Positions 16,997-27,027 of a stretch of DNA of 64,000 nucleotides are shown here, in pieces. Source of the DNA: an uncultured Pelagibacteraceae bacterium (GTDB lineage Bacteria; Pseudomonadota; Alphaproteobacteria; Pelagibacterales; Pelagibacteraceae); contig CACCBF010000002.1 in assembly GCA_902544135.1 (NCBI GenBank), positions 104,596-168,595 on the forward strand, written 5' to 3'. The notes under the pieces are model-generated. The model did no database searches. It was not told the DNA's origin and saw only the letters and a program-made list of their open reading frames with translations. Both the position numbers and the translations under genes were made by a program. The stretch's first letter is position 1, and each line of letters opens with the position of its first letter.

Positions 16997-17452
16997 CTAA
17001 AATGGAATTTCGTCATCCATTTCGTTAGAAATCTGAGACATATCATCATTATTATTTAATGATTTATTATTATCATTTGCAATACTACCACCCGAATTAC
17101 CTCCACCTAACATTGTAAGTGAGGAATTATATCCTTGAATAATTATCTCAGTAGAAAATTTATCTTGGCCTGATTGTTCGTCTTTCCATTTTCTTGTAGA
17201 TAGTTGTCCCTCAACATAAATTTGAGCTCCTTTTTTAAGATATTGTTGAACAACATTTACAAGACCCTCATTAAATACAACCACACGGTGCCATTCGGTT
17301 TTTTCTTTTTTTTCTCCAGAATTTTTATCTTTCCAGGATTGACTTGTAGCAAGACTAAGTCTTGCAACATTTTTTCCATTTACCATTTGCTTAATTTCAG
17401 GATCTGCGCCCAAACGACCAATTAAAAGTACTTTATTTAAACTTCCAGCCAT
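16997..17452 (-). CDS. ssb: Single-stranded DNA-binding protein
   Basis: Coats single-stranded DNA and recruits replication and repair proteins. 151 aa. An OB fold occupies about 1-110 ([17 protein letters not shown], then [20 protein letters not shown] and [17 protein letters not shown], all family landmarks), followed by a Gly/Asn/Ser-rich linker and the acidic C-terminal tip MDDEIPF that binds partner proteins. Divergent from uvrA with a 90-bp gap, the usual ssb-uvrA arrangement. I looked for a LexA box (GTTC-N7-GTTC) in the gap and saw none. Confidence 0.97.
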   Translation of the reverse strand: MAGSLNKVLLIGRLGADPEIKQMVNGKNVARLSLATSQSWKDKNSGEKKEKTEWHRVVVFNEGLVNVVQQYLKKGAQIYVEGQLSTRKWKDEQSGQDKFSTEIIIQGYNSSLTMLGGGNSGGSIANDNNKSLNNNDDMSQISNEMDDEIPF

Positions 17453-17542
17453 AATATTTTAATATTTGTATTATTAATTAATTAGATTTATATCACAATT
17501 TACTCTGAATATTAATTTTATTAAGTCAAAGCAATAAGAATT

Positions 17543-20398
17543 ATGATGAAAAAGATACTTATTAAGGGGGCTAAAGAGCACAATTTAAAAAATATTTCAT
17601 TAGAAATACCTAAAGACAAGTTTGTAGTTATAACAGGTCTATCTGGCTCAGGAAAATCTTCGCTAGCATTCGATACCGTTTATGCAGAAGGACAAAGAAG
17701 GTATGTTGAAAGCTTGTCAGCGTATGCACGTCAGTTCTTAGACAAAATGAAAAAACCAAATGTTGATTTAATTGAAGGTTTAAGTCCTGCCATTTCGATT
17801 GAGCAAAAAAATACCTCAAAAAATCCCAGATCAACTGTTGCAACAGTCACTGAAATTTATGATTATATGAGGGTTCTCTATGCAAGAGCGGGAATTCCTT
17901 ATTCTCCTTTCACTGGTAAACCAATAGTTTCTCAAACAATTACTCAAATTGTAGATAAGATTAAAGAATTACCAAAAAAGTCAACAATCTATTTATTTGC
18001 TCCAGTGGTAAGAGGTCGTAAAGGTGAATACAAAAAAGAAATTTTAGGCTTTAAAAAGCGTGGATTTAGGAAAATTAAAATAGATGATAAGCTATATGAT
18101 ATAGATAATGTTCCTGAACTTAATAAAAAAATAAAGCATGATATATATGTTTTAGTTGATAGGATTATAATAAATTCATCTCTAGGTAATCGGTTGGCTG
18201 AGGGAATTGAAACATCAATAAATTTAGCAAATGGTCTAGTTTTTGTTGAGTATGAAAATGAAACTTTGCCAAAAAAGTTTAGAAAATTAGAAAGATTAAT
18301 CTTTTCAACTAAATTTGCTTGCCCTGAAAGTGGATTTACTATTGAGGAGATTGAACCAAGATTATTTTCTTTTAATAGTCCTTTTGGTGCATGTGAAGAA
18401 TGTGAGGGCATAGGTATAAAACTTAATGTCGACCCTAACTTAGTTATACCTAATGAAAAAAAATCTATTATTGATGGAGCAATTGAACCATGGGCTAAAA
18501 CTACTACTTTATATTATGCACAAACACTCTCTTCTCTAGCAAAACACTACAATTTTTCTCTCAATGAAAAATGGAATAAACTACCAAAAAAAATAAAGGA
18601 TATAATACTTTATGGTTCTGATGATGAAGAAATAAAATTTACTTACGATGATGGATACGAAAAATATTCACATAAGAAATCATTTGAGGGCGTTATAAAT
18701 AATCTTGAGCGAAGGTATCTAGAAACTGATAGTGATTGGAAAAGAGAGGAGATATCCCAGTATCAATCAGATACTAAATGTGAAAGATGTAATGGTCATA
18801 GACTCAAAGATGAAGCCCTATGTGTAAAAATAGATGGTTTACATATCAGTGAGGTAACTGAAAAATCAATTTTAGAGGCTTCAAAATGGTTTAAAGAACT
18901 TCAGACAAAACTGAATAAAAAACAATTTAAAATTGCTGAACATATTTTAAAAGAAATAAATGAAAGATTAGATTTTTTATTAAATGTTGGACTTGATTAC
19001 TTAACTTTATCAAGAGAGTCGGGAACATTGTCGGGTGGTGAGTCACAGAGGATAAGGCTTGCATCACAAATAGGATCGGGTTTAACAGGTGTTCTCTACG
19101 TTTTAGATGAACCTTCTATAGGTCTTCATCAAAAAGATAATGTGAAATTAATTAATGCTTTAAAACGATTAAGAGATTTAGGAAATACTGTTATTGTTGT
19201 TGAACATGATACAGAGACAATGGAGAACGCCGATCACATCATTGATCTTGGTCCGGAAGCCGGTAATAATGGTGGACAAGTTGTAGCTCAAGGAACTTTT
19301 GAAGAAATAGGTCAGAACAAAGATAGTATCACTGGTAAATATTTATCAAATAAATTTAAAATCATAGTTCCATCGAAAAGAAGATTGGCTAAGAATGGAA
19401 GATTTTTAGAAATTACTGGTGCTACAGGAAATAATTTAGATAACGTAAATTTAAAGATACCTTTAGGTAGTTTAACATGTGTAACTGGAGTATCTGGAAG
19501 TGGAAAGTCTACATTAGTTTTACAAACCCTTTATAATGCCCTGAACCTAACTTTAAATAATAATAAATCTAGAAAAATTCCCAAACCGTTTAAAAATTTT
19601 AAAGGAACTGAATTAATAGATAAAGTTATTGATATTGATCAATCACCTATTGGTCGTACTCCAAGATCAAATCCAGCAACATACACTGGTGCTTTTGGAC
19701 CAATAAGGGACTGGTTTACATCTCTACCTGAGTCTAAATCACGAGGTTATAAACCTGGTAGATTTTCTTTCAATGTTAAGGGCGGAAGATGTGAAGCTTG
19801 TGAAGGTGACGGAGTTATTACATATGAAATGCACTTCCTTCCTGATGTATATATTCAATGTGATGAATGTAAAGGTACAAGATATAATCGTGAGACTTTA
19901 GAAATAAAATTTAAAAATAAAAGTATTGCGGATGTTTTAAATATGACAGTTGATGAAGGATGTGAATATTTTGAAAATATAACAAATATAAAAACCAAAT
20001 TACTTACTTTGAAAAAAGTTGGATTAGGTTATATAAAAATTGGACAACAAGCTACCACACTCTCTGGTGGAGAAGCGCAAAGAATTAAGCTTGCAAAAGA
20101 ATTATCGAAAAGATCTACAGGTCGAACAATGTATATACTCGATGAACCTACTACAGGTTTACATCAACATGATATAAAAAAATTATTAGAAATTCTTCAT
20201 ACATTTGTTGCTCTTGGAAATACCGTCGTAGTAATCGAGCATAATCTTGATGTAATAAAAACTGCAGATTATATTGTTGATATGGGTCCAGAGGGTGGAG
20301 TAAAAGGAGGTAAAATCATCGCAGAAGGCAAACCTGAAGAAATTTGTAAGGTAGACAGCAGTTATACAGGAAAATTTTTAAAGCCACTTTTAAACTAG
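17543..20398 (+). CDS. uvrA: Excinuclease ABC subunit A
   Basis: Damage-recognition ATPase of nucleotide excision repair. 951 aa, two ABC modules: Walker [11 protein letters not shown] at about 33-42 with signature [12 protein letters not shown], and [10 protein letters not shown] with signature [12 protein letters not shown]. Zinc modules: CEECEGIG and CERCNGHRL, and CEACEGDG paired with [10 protein letters not shown]. The first Cys pair (CPESG) has Ser in place of the second Cys. [10 protein letters not shown] and [10 protein letters not shown] are the Walker B/D-loops. Two adjacent ATGs (17543, 17546) could both start the gene; the spacing to AAGAA does not decide. Confidence 0.97.
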   Translation: MMKKILIKGAKEHNLKNISLEIPKDKFVVITGLSGSGKSSLAFDTVYAEGQRRYVESLSAYARQFLDKMKKPNVDLIEGLSPAISIEQKNTSKNPRSTVATVTEIYDYMRVLYARAGIPYSPFTGKPIVSQTITQIVDKIKELPKKSTIYLFAPVVRGRKGEYKKEILGFKKRGFRKIKIDDKLYDIDNVPELNKKIKHDIYVLVDRIIINSSLGNRLAEGIETSINLANGLVFVEYENETLPKKFRKLERLIFSTKFACPESGFTIEEIEPRLFSFNSPFGACEECEGIGIKLNVDPNLVIPNEKKSIIDGAIEPWAKTTTLYYAQTLSSLAKHYNFSLNEKWNKLPKKIKDIILYGSDDEEIKFTYDDGYEKYSHKKSFEGVINNLERRYLETDSDWKREEISQYQSDTKCERCNGHRLKDEALCVKIDGLHISEVTEKSILEASKWFKELQTKLNKKQFKIAEHILKEINERLDFLLNVGLDYLTLSRESGTLSGGESQRIRLASQIGSGLTGVLYVLDEPSIGLHQKDNVKLINALKRLRDLGNTVIVVEHDTETMENADHIIDLGPEAGNNGGQVVAQGTFEEIGQNKDSITGKYLSNKFKIIVPSKRRLAKNGRFLEITGATGNNLDNVNLKIPLGSLTCVTGVSGSGKSTLVLQTLYNALNLTLNNNKSRKIPKPFKNFKGTELIDKVIDIDQSPIGRTPRSNPATYTGAFGPIRDWFTSLPESKSRGYKPGRFSFNVKGGRCEACEGDGVITYEMHFLPDVYIQCDECKGTRYNRETLEIKFKNKSIADVLNMTVDEGCEYFENITNIKTKLLTLKKVGLGYIKIGQQATTLSGGEAQRIKLAKELSKRSTGRTMYILDEPTTGLHQHDIKKLLEILHTFVALGNTVVVIEHNLDVIKTADYIVDMGPEGGVKGGKIIAEGKPEEICKVDSSYTGKFLKPLLN

Positions 20399-20446
20399 GA
20401 AAAAATATTAGTAAATTTGAGTTGAATTTGATATAATTTATTTATT

Positions 20447-21049
20447 GTGATTAATATACTATCATCATTATCTAAAACGGTTCACACATCAATCGCCATA
20501 GCTATAATTTTGTTTCTTAGTTTATTTTACCTAAATGGTGGATTTAGCTTTGATACTCTTTTTTGGAGTTGGATTGCTCGATATACACACGTTTTAGTCG
20601 GAATTATGTGGATTGGTTTATTGTGGTACTTTAACTTTGTTCAAATTCCTAACATGGGAAAAATACCTGACGAACAGAAGCCAGCTATTGGAAAAGTTAT
20701 TGCTCCTGCAGCATTATTTTACTTCAGATGGGCTGCTGCATTTACTGTGATCTCTGGATTAATTCTAGCAGGACTTAATGGGTATTTACATGATGCCATG
20801 ACCTTAAGTATTGGATCAGGTGTTCCAAAACATACAGCTATAGGTATTGGTATGTGGCTTGGTTTGATAATGGCATTTAATGTTTGGTTTGTTATCTGGC
20901 CTAATCAAAAAAGAGCTCTGGGCATTGTTGAAGCTGATCCAGAATTAAAAGCAAAGTCAGCTAAGACTGCAATGTTGTTTTCAAGAACAAACACTTTATT
21001 GTCTATACCAATGTTGCTAACAATGGTTATAGCGCAAAATTTATATTAA
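20447..21049 (+). CDS. Urate_ox_N-like integral membrane protein
   Basis: 200 aa, GTG start at 20447, about five membrane helices. Residues ~40-80 (ARYTHVLVGIMWIGLLWYFNFVQIP) and FYFRWAAAFTVISGLIL match the N-terminal membrane domain of PuuD-type urate hydroxylase (Urate_ox_N), with histidines and tryptophans in the membrane segments that could bind heme. The cytochrome-c domain of full PuuD is absent, so urate oxidation cannot be inferred; similar short proteins may be electron-transfer or uncharacterised membrane proteins. A TATAAT at 20432-20437 lies only 10 bases before GTG, implying a nearly leaderless message. Stop shares TTAA with secF. Confidence 0.65.
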   Translation: MINILSSLSKTVHTSIAIAIILFLSLFYLNGGFSFDTLFWSWIARYTHVLVGIMWIGLLWYFNFVQIPNMGKIPDEQKPAIGKVIAPAALFYFRWAAAFTVISGLILAGLNGYLHDAMTLSIGSGVPKHTAIGIGMWLGLIMAFNVWFVIWPNQKRALGIVEADPELKAKSAKTAMLFSRTNTLLSIPMLLTMVIAQNLY

Positions 21050-21936
21050 TTTTTTTCCTCATCTTTTAGAATAGTTTTTTGGGAAACATTTAGTCTTACA
21101 AGAATAGTATTTGCTATATAAATTGAAGAATAAGTTCCAAAAATAACTCCGAAAATCATTGCTAGTGAGAAACCTTTTAAAATTTCTCCACCAAAAATAA
21201 AAATTGAAACTAATGCTAAAAGTGTGGTTATTGATGTGATTAGGGTTCTCGATAAAGTTTCGTTAATTGAGATATTAGTTAATTCAAATATCTTTATATC
21301 GGCATATTTTCTTAAATTTTCACGAACACGATCAAAAATAACTACTGTATCATTCATAGAATAACCAACTATAGTTAAAACAGCTGCGATTATAGATAAA
21401 TTAATTTCCAAACCTAATAACGAAAACAGACCTAATGTAACAATTACATCATGAAATAATGCACAAATAGCACCAAGACTAAATTGCCATTCAAATCTTA
21501 TCCAAATATAGATGAGCATAAGAGCTAATGCTACTGAAATAGCAATTATACCTGAATTTAATAATTCAGCGCTAACTTTGGGGCCAACATTCTCAACTCT
21601 TCTAAAATCTATATTGTTTCCAAAAGATTTATCTAAACTTTTTTTAACCTCTTCAATAATATTCTTTTTATTGTCTTTATTTTCAAACTTAATTAAATAG
21701 TCAGTTTCATTGCCAAACTTTTTAACAGAAACATCTCCTAAATCCATTTGATTAAATCTATCTCTTAAAGACGATACGTTAACCTTTGAGTCTGTGGACC
21801 TAAGTTCAATTAAAATACCTCCTTTAAAATCAATCCCAAAATTTAATCCCTTGAATATTAAAAATAATAAAGAAATAACAACTAATGAAATAGATAGTAT
21901 ATTAAATTGATTATAATATTTATTAAAAGATATCAT
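21046..21936 (-). CDS. secF: Protein translocase subunit SecF
   Basis: With SecD uses the proton gradient to help pull preproteins across the inner membrane. 296 aa, six membrane segments. FGIDFKGGILIELR is the family opening (FGIDFxGG), RVENVGPKVSAEL the periplasmic junction, and SIIAAVLTIVGYSMNDTVVIFDRVRENLR the conserved RND helix 4 region. ATG at 21934-21936 follows the secD stop directly. Convergent with the membrane protein gene at 20447. Confidence 0.97.
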   Translation of the reverse strand: MISFNKYYNQFNILSISLVVISLLFLIFKGLNFGIDFKGGILIELRSTDSKVNVSSLRDRFNQMDLGDVSVKKFGNETDYLIKFENKDNKKNIIEEVKKSLDKSFGNNIDFRRVENVGPKVSAELLNSGIIAISVALALMLIYIWIRFEWQFSLGAICALFHDVIVTLGLFSLLGLEINLSIIAAVLTIVGYSMNDTVVIFDRVRENLRKYADIKIFELTNISINETLSRTLITSITTLLALVSIFIFGGEILKGFSLAMIFGVIFGTYSSIYIANTILVRLNVSQKTILKDEEKN

Positions 21937-23490
21937 TTAAATAACCACCTCTTTATCTTTATTTTTGGAAATATACAGAACAGTTAAAAGTCTTGCGATA
22001 AAATAAACAGAAAATAGAGTTGTAAAAATCCCAACACCCAAAGTTATTGAAAAGCCTTTAATTGGACCTGAGCCCATAAAAAATAATATGATTGCTGCTA
22101 ATAAAGTTGTTATGTTTGCATCAAGAATTGCAGTTTTTGATTTTGAGTAACCACTATCGAAAGCAATCAATCTATTTTTCTCGTTTTTAAGTTCTTCTCT
22201 TATACGCTCAAAAATTAACACATTTGCATCTACAGCCATACCAACGGTCAAAATTATCCCTGCTATACCCGGTAATGTTAAGGTTGCTTCAAATAGTGTG
22301 AGAACACCCACTAAAAGAATTAAATTAATTATCAAAGCCGTATTTGTAATTATTCCAAAAATTTTATATTTAACAATTATAAAAACTATAACTAAAACAA
22401 AACCTATAACTAAAGCTATTATACCAGCATCGATCGAATCTTGACCTAGACTGGGTCCAACTGTCCTTTCTTCAATTATATTTAACGGTGCCGGTAATGC
22501 TCCAGATCTTAGCAAAAGAGCTAAATCAGTCGCTGACTGAAATGTAAATCCTCCAGTAATTTGTCCAGAACCACCGGCTATTGTGTCTTGAATAACTGGA
22601 GCACTAATAATCTTTCCATCAAGAATTATAGCTAATTGTCTACCGATTCCTTTAGAGGTTGCTTTACCAAATCTTTTTGCCCCTACTCTATCTAAACTAA
22701 ATGTTACGACTGTTTCATTTGTTTCACTATCCATCCTTGGTTGAGCATCAAGTAAATTATCACCACTAAGTATTATTCTTTTACTAACAAATTCTGACCC
22801 TTCTTCATCTTCATAATTTAACTTTTCATTACCAAATGAGTCTTCATTGTTATTAGAAACAAATCTAAATGTAAGATTAGCGGTTTTTCCTAATAAAGTT
22901 TTTACTCGCATAGGATCATCAAGTCCAGGAAGTTCTACTAATATTCTGTCATTTCCTCTTTTGAGAATATTAGGTTCATTCGTTCCAACTTCATCTATTC
23001 TCCTTCTTACTATTTCAAGAGCTTGTTCCTGTGAAGATGTTTTGAGCTTTACTAAACCTTGCTTAGAAAAAATTACACTTAAAAAATCATTCTCTTCGGC
23101 TATTTCCAGTTGGTGTGATTTAAATCTTTCATAATAAGGATTTATTTCACTTTCTTTATCATTAAATATATCTAGGACTTTTTGTTTATCTTTATCATTA
23201 ACTTTAAATAGAATTTTTTCATTTTGAAGTATAAAATTTACTAACTTAATATTTTTTCCTTTAAAATAATCTCTCAAAGTGATCGTTAAATTTTGAAGTT
23301 TTTGTTCAATAACAGGTTTATTATCAATTTCTAATAAAAGATAAGATCCACCTTGAAGATCTAAACCAAGATTTATATTCCTTTTAAGAAAACTATTATC
23401 AAATTTAAATAAATTTGATGATGCGATCAATATTAAAAATAAAGATATAATTAGAATAAAAATTATTTTTAATTTAGAAAAATATAACAC
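21937..23490 (-). CDS. secD: Protein translocase subunit SecD
   Basis: Partner of SecF. 517 aa with one N-terminal membrane segment, a large periplasmic domain (about 30-345) and five C-terminal helices. NLGLDLQGGSYLLLEID is the SecD start motif; EIVRRRIDEVGTNEPNI and VELPGLDDPMRVKTLLGKTA are P1-domain landmarks; AVDANVLIFERIREELK is the RND signature. The reading frame opens with GTG at 23488-23490; no in-frame ATG lies nearby. Starts 14 bases after yajC. The run yajC-secD-secF is the standard translocase operon. Confidence 0.97.
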   Translation of the reverse strand: MLYFSKLKIIFILIISLFLILIASSNLFKFDNSFLKRNINLGLDLQGGSYLLLEIDNKPVIEQKLQNLTITLRDYFKGKNIKLVNFILQNEKILFKVNDKDKQKVLDIFNDKESEINPYYERFKSHQLEIAEENDFLSVIFSKQGLVKLKTSSQEQALEIVRRRIDEVGTNEPNILKRGNDRILVELPGLDDPMRVKTLLGKTANLTFRFVSNNNEDSFGNEKLNYEDEEGSEFVSKRIILSGDNLLDAQPRMDSETNETVVTFSLDRVGAKRFGKATSKGIGRQLAIILDGKIISAPVIQDTIAGGSGQITGGFTFQSATDLALLLRSGALPAPLNIIEERTVGPSLGQDSIDAGIIALVIGFVLVIVFIIVKYKIFGIITNTALIINLILLVGVLTLFEATLTLPGIAGIILTVGMAVDANVLIFERIREELKNEKNRLIAFDSGYSKSKTAILDANITTLLAAIILFFMGSGPIKGFSITLGVGIFTTLFSVYFIARLLTVLYISKNKDKEVVI

Positions 23491-23504
23491 ACTATTAAAT
23501 TAGA

Positions 23505-23792
23505 CTATTTCTTTGGTTCTTGTGAATTCATTAAGCTTTGAATTCCTGTGCCTCTAATGACTTCGACGGTTACATTTTCTGCAATTTCAACCTCGACTTT
23601 GTCATTGTCTACAACCCTTGTGATAATCCCAGTTATACCACCTGATGTAACAACTTTATCTCCTTTTTTTAAATTTTCGACCATAGTCCTATGTTCTTTT
23701 ACTTTTTTTTGTTGAGGTCTAATAAGGAAAAAATAAAATATTACGAAAATCAATATTAACGGTATAAACTGACCAAATCCTGAACTATCCAT
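23505..23792 (-). CDS. yajC: Preprotein translocase subunit YajC
   Basis: Small accessory of the SecDF-YajC complex. 95 aa: one membrane helix (residues ~9-26, PLILIFVIFYFFLIRPQQKK) followed by a cytosolic domain with HRTMVENLKKGDKVVTSGGI and IITRVVDNDKVEVEIAENV, all family landmarks. A clear ribosome-binding site (AGGAG) lies before the ATG at 23790-23792. It follows serS directly; genes often found between them in other alphaproteobacteria (surE, pcm, an M23 peptidase) are absent here. Confidence 0.95.
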   Translation of the reverse strand: MDSSGFGQFIPLILIFVIFYFFLIRPQQKKVKEHRTMVENLKKGDKVVTSGGITGIITRVVDNDKVEVEIAENVTVEVIRGTGIQSLMNSQEPKK

Positions 23793-23846
23793 AAAACTCC
23801 TAATTTTAATTTGAATATTTATACTATCTAATGAATTAACACAACT

Positions 23847-25106
23847 TTATTTAAGTGAAATTTTTTCTAAATTATTCATATAAGGACGCAACACTTTTGG
23901 GACAAGAATAGTTCCGTCTTTTTTTTGATAGTTTTCTAAAATTGCGATCAAAGTTCTGCCTATTGCTAGACCACTACCATTTAATGTGCCAACATGCTTT
24001 GTATCTTTATTTTGAGTTTTATATCTTGCTTTCATTCTACTCGCTTGAAATGTTGAACAAGAAGAACAAGAGGATATTTCACGATATCTATTTTCCGATG
24101 GTAACCATACTTCTAAATCGTAAGTTTTTTCTGCACTAAATCCCATATCACCGCTACAAAGAATAACTTTTCGATAAGGTAATTCAAGTAGATCCAAAAT
24201 ATTAGTTGCGCAGTTAGTCATTCTTTCAAGTTCCTCTAGACAATTTTCTTGTTCTACAATACTAACAAGTTCAACTTTATAAAATTGATGTTGTCTTATC
24301 ATTCCCTTCGTATCCTTACCGTAACTACCTGCCTCTTTTCTAAAACAAGGCGTTGAAGCAACAAATCTCATTGGTAAATCTTTTTGATTTATAATCTTAT
24401 CTTTAACAATGTTTGTTAAAATTACCTCAGCTGTTGGTATAAGAAATTTTCTTTCATTTCCATCCTCAATTTTAACCTCAAATTGATCATTTTCGAATTT
24501 AGGTAATTGTCCTGTACCATGCATGGTACTTTCTGAAGCTAATAATGGTGGTGATATTTCACTATAACCATTTTTAGTTATATGAGTATCTAGCATGAAA
24601 TTTGATAATGCTCTTTCCAATAATGCTAATTTATCTTTTACAAAAACAAATCTTGATCCAGTAGTCTTTGTTGCTAATTCAAAATCAAGCATGCGAAGAT
24701 CTTCTCCTAACTCATAATGACTTTTAACTTTAAAATCAAAATTTGTGATTGTTCCAGATTTCATGACTTCAATATTGTCATTTTCATCTTTACCAGTTGG
24801 AACATCTTTGTGGGGAATATTTGGAATATTTGATAAAATACTATTTAATTCTATTTTAATTTCTTTTTGTTCTTCTGTAATATCATCAATCTCTTCAGAT
24901 AATTTTTTTGATTTTTCAAACAACGATTTATCTTTAGATTTAGATATCTCTTTTTTTTCTTGCTCTAAAGATTCCTTTTTTTGAATTAATTCTCTATTTT
25001 TTTTGTCTAATTTTTCTAAATTTCGAATATCTATTTCAATAAATCTTTTTTCTAAAGACTTTTTAAAATTATTAAAATCTTTTCTAATCTCTTTAAGATT
25101 GTGCAT
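23847..25106 (-). CDS. serS: Seryl-tRNA synthetase
   Basis: Class II enzyme charging tRNA-Ser. 419 aa. The N-terminal ~100 residues form the long coiled-coil arm that grips the serine tRNA variable arm (RNLEKLDKKNRELIQKKESL and so on). Motif 2 lies around FRKEAGSYGKDTKGMIRQHQF, and motif 3 is GSGLAIGRTLIAILENYQ. EISSCSSCSTFQASRMKARY is the characteristic segment before motif 3. ATG at 25104-25106 overlaps the tatC end by 14 bases. Confidence 0.97.
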   Translation of the reverse strand: MHNLKEIRKDFNNFKKSLEKRFIEIDIRNLEKLDKKNRELIQKKESLEQEKKEISKSKDKSLFEKSKKLSEEIDDITEEQKEIKIELNSILSNIPNIPHKDVPTGKDENDNIEVMKSGTITNFDFKVKSHYELGEDLRMLDFELATKTTGSRFVFVKDKLALLERALSNFMLDTHITKNGYSEISPPLLASESTMHGTGQLPKFENDQFEVKIEDGNERKFLIPTAEVILTNIVKDKIINQKDLPMRFVASTPCFRKEAGSYGKDTKGMIRQHQFYKVELVSIVEQENCLEELERMTNCATNILDLLELPYRKVILCSGDMGFSAEKTYDLEVWLPSENRYREISSCSSCSTFQASRMKARYKTQNKDTKHVGTLNGSGLAIGRTLIAILENYQKKDGTILVPKVLRPYMNNLEKISLK

Positions 25107-25869
25107 CAGATTTTTCTAAATTTTTATTTTCAATAAACCTTACTGAAAAAATTGATAATTCATATAAAATTAATAGAGGTATCGCTAATCCAATTTGGGT
25201 TATTGGATCGGGTGGTGTTAATAATGCGGCCGCTGCAAATATAATTACAACAACATATTTTCTTCTTTTTTTTAAAAAATCAGAGTCAACTAATCCCACT
25301 CTTGCTAACAAACTTAAAACAACTGGGAGCTGAAAACTTATTCCAAATGCAAAAATTAATTTCATAACTAAAGATAGATACTCGTTCACTTTAGCCTCTA
25401 ATTGGATTGGTAAATTGGTAGAAATACCTGAGCTTTCAAATGAAAGAAAAAATTTAATCGCTAAAGGCATTATCAGATAATAGACAAGCAATCCTCCTAA
25501 AAAAAATAATACAGGTGTTAAAACTAAATAAGGTAAAATCGCAATTTTTTCATGCTTGTAAAGTCCTGGCGCAATAAATTTCCATATTTGCATTAAAATA
25601 TATGGACAAGTCACAAAAAAAGCAGTGAAAAAAGAAACTTTAAGATAAGTTAAAAAAGTCTCTTGAAGAGCAGTAAATATCAATCTTCTATTTGTCTCAT
25701 CGTCTCTGACTGCTTTAGCATACGGTTCAACTAAAAAACCATATATATGTTCAGCAAAAAAATAACATCCTATAAAAAAAATAATTAGAAATATGAAACT
25801 ATGTATTAATCTTTTTCTTAATTCGGCTAAATGACTAATAAAACCTGTGTCTTTATCATCGTTAGTCAT
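25093..25869 (-). CDS. tatC: Sec-independent translocase subunit TatC
   Basis: Core receptor of the twin-arginine translocase for folded proteins. 258 aa, six membrane helices. FISHLAELRKRLIHSFI is the N-terminal family motif (HLxELRxRL) and FAFGISFQLPVVL the conserved F-x-x-G-x-x-F-E/Q-x-P segment, here with Q in place of the usual Glu. RKYVVVIIFAAAALLTPPDPITQ completes the pattern. It overlaps tatB by 8 bases and serS by 14. Confidence 0.97.
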   Translation of the reverse strand: MTNDDKDTGFISHLAELRKRLIHSFIFLIIFFIGCYFFAEHIYGFLVEPYAKAVRDDETNRRLIFTALQETFLTYLKVSFFTAFFVTCPYILMQIWKFIAPGLYKHEKIAILPYLVLTPVLFFLGGLLVYYLIMPLAIKFFLSFESSGISTNLPIQLEAKVNEYLSLVMKLIFAFGISFQLPVVLSLLARVGLVDSDFLKKRRKYVVVIIFAAAALLTPPDPITQIGLAIPLLILYELSIFSVRFIENKNLEKSDAQS

Positions 25870-26074
25870 TTTTCTTATCTTCTTTATTTTCTTTCATTTC
25901 ATTTTCATCAATATCGATGTTGGAGACCTCATTTTGAATATTATTGACATACCTTTTGGCAGTACCAATCCAAGAACCAACTTTTTTAAGCATTACTGGA
26001 AAATCTTTTGGACCTAAGACTACAATAGCAATACCTACGACAATTAAAATTTCAAACCAACCAATAGTAGGCAT
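25862..26074 (-). CDS. tatB: Sec-independent translocase subunit TatB
   Basis: Single-helix Tat component that works with TatC in signal-peptide binding. 70 aa, shorter than many TatB proteins. The opening MPTIGWFEILIVVGIAIVVL followed by GPKDFPVMLKKVGSW is typical of TatB (GP at the hinge, Glu near residue 8), with an amphipathic helix and an acidic tail. TatA lies 5 bases upstream; the order tatA-tatB-tatC is standard. Confidence 0.88.
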   Translation of the reverse strand: MPTIGWFEILIVVGIAIVVLGPKDFPVMLKKVGSWIGTAKRYVNNIQNEVSNIDIDENEMKENKEDKKND

Positions 26075-26079
26075 GTGGT

Positions 26080-26289
26080 TTACTCTTTATTGTTAGATTT
26101 ATTATTGTCCTGATTATCGTCAGAAATATTTTTAGGTTCTGACTCATCTGTTACATCAGATGCCATACCTTTTTTGAAACTCTTAATACCCTTGGCCACA
26201 TCGCCCATCAAACTAGATATTTTCCCACGACCAAATAGTAAAACAACTAATATAACTACTATAGCTATTTGCCAAATTCCTATACTCAT
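26080..26289 (-). CDS. tatA: Sec-independent translocase subunit TatA
   Basis: Pore-forming Tat component. 69 aa: short N-terminal membrane helix ([19 protein letters not shown]), then [22 protein letters not shown], which is the amphipathic helix with the FG and K-x-x-x-F-K-K-G landmarks of TatA, and an acidic/Asn-rich tail. ATG at 26287-26289. The 42 bases up to scpB hold no recognisable signal. Confidence 0.92.
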   Translation of the reverse strand: MSIGIWQIAIVVILVVLLFGRGKISSLMGDVAKGIKSFKKGMASDVTDESEPKNISDDNQDNNKSNNKE

Positions 26290-26331
26290 GAATAACTTAT
26301 ATCCTTTTTATTAAAAATTTAAAGTGACAAA

Positions 26332-27027
26332 TTACTTTTGCTCATCCTTATCAAGAGTGCTGCTCAACATTTCATCAATATTCGAGTAAATGTCCTCTTT
26401 TTTTTCTTCTTGTTTTTCCTTGTAAAATTTTCCTGTACCAAATATTGCATTATCTATATTAGCACTATCAATTAAACCTGCAGCTCCTAACTCATCAACA
26501 GTTGGTAAATCAGATAATTTTTGCAGGTTAAAATGACTTAAAAAATTATCAGTCGTAACGTATTGAATTGGTTTTCCAGGTACATCTTTTCTTCCACCAG
26601 GCTTAACCCAGTCTAATTCCATCAATATCTCAACAGTATTTGTTCCAAAAGCTACACCTCTAATTTCCTCAATTTCTGCTCGGGTTACAGGTTGATGGTA
26701 AACAATAATTGATAAAGTCTCTATTGCAGCCCTAGATAATTTTTTTTCAACAGTCTTTTCTTGTATCATCAAACTTGACAATTTAGCAGACGTTCGAAAA
26801 GACCATTTATTAGATATACAAACTAAATTTATTCCTCGATCTTTATATTCATTTTGTAATTTTTGTAGAATTTTTTCTACATCTGATTTTTTAGAAATTT
26901 TACTTTCAATAGTACTAATATCTAAAGGTTCAGCTGCAGCAAAAATTATTGCTTCAATTTCTTTTTCAACATTTGATAACTTTGAGGGAAAATCAATTAT
27001 ATTATTTTTTTTCTTCTTTTTAATCAT
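26332..27027 (-). CDS. scpB: Segregation and condensation protein B
   Basis: Kleisin-interacting subunit of the Smc-ScpAB chromosome condensin. 231 aa. Two winged-helix domains: EKEIEAIIFAAAEPLDISTIES opens the first, and RAAIETLSIIVYHQPVTRAEIEEIRG is the strongly conserved family segment of the second. The C-terminal ~45 residues are charged and less conserved. Its start overlaps the scpA stop by 4 bases (ATGA type). Confidence 0.94.
   Translation of the reverse strand: MIKKKKKNNIIDFPSKLSNVEKEIEAIIFAAAEPLDISTIESKISKKSDVEKILQKLQNEYKDRGINLVCISNKWSFRTSAKLSSLMIQEKTVEKKLSRAAIETLSIIVYHQPVTRAEIEEIRGVAFGTNTVEILMELDWVKPGGRKDVPGKPIQYVTTDNFLSHFNLQKLSDLPTVDELGAAGLIDSANIDNAIFGTGKFYKEKQEEKKEDIYSNIDEMLSSTLDKDEQK

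Noticed and set aside
17453-17542. LexA/SOS box between ssb and uvrA
   Set aside because: No GTTC-N7-GTTC or CTG-N10-CAG pattern in the 90 bases.
18290-18420. Missing zinc cysteine in the first UvrA module (CPESG)
   Set aside because: I recall the same Cys-to-Ser change in other alphaproteobacterial UvrA proteins, and the remaining modules are intact, so it is probably a lineage feature.
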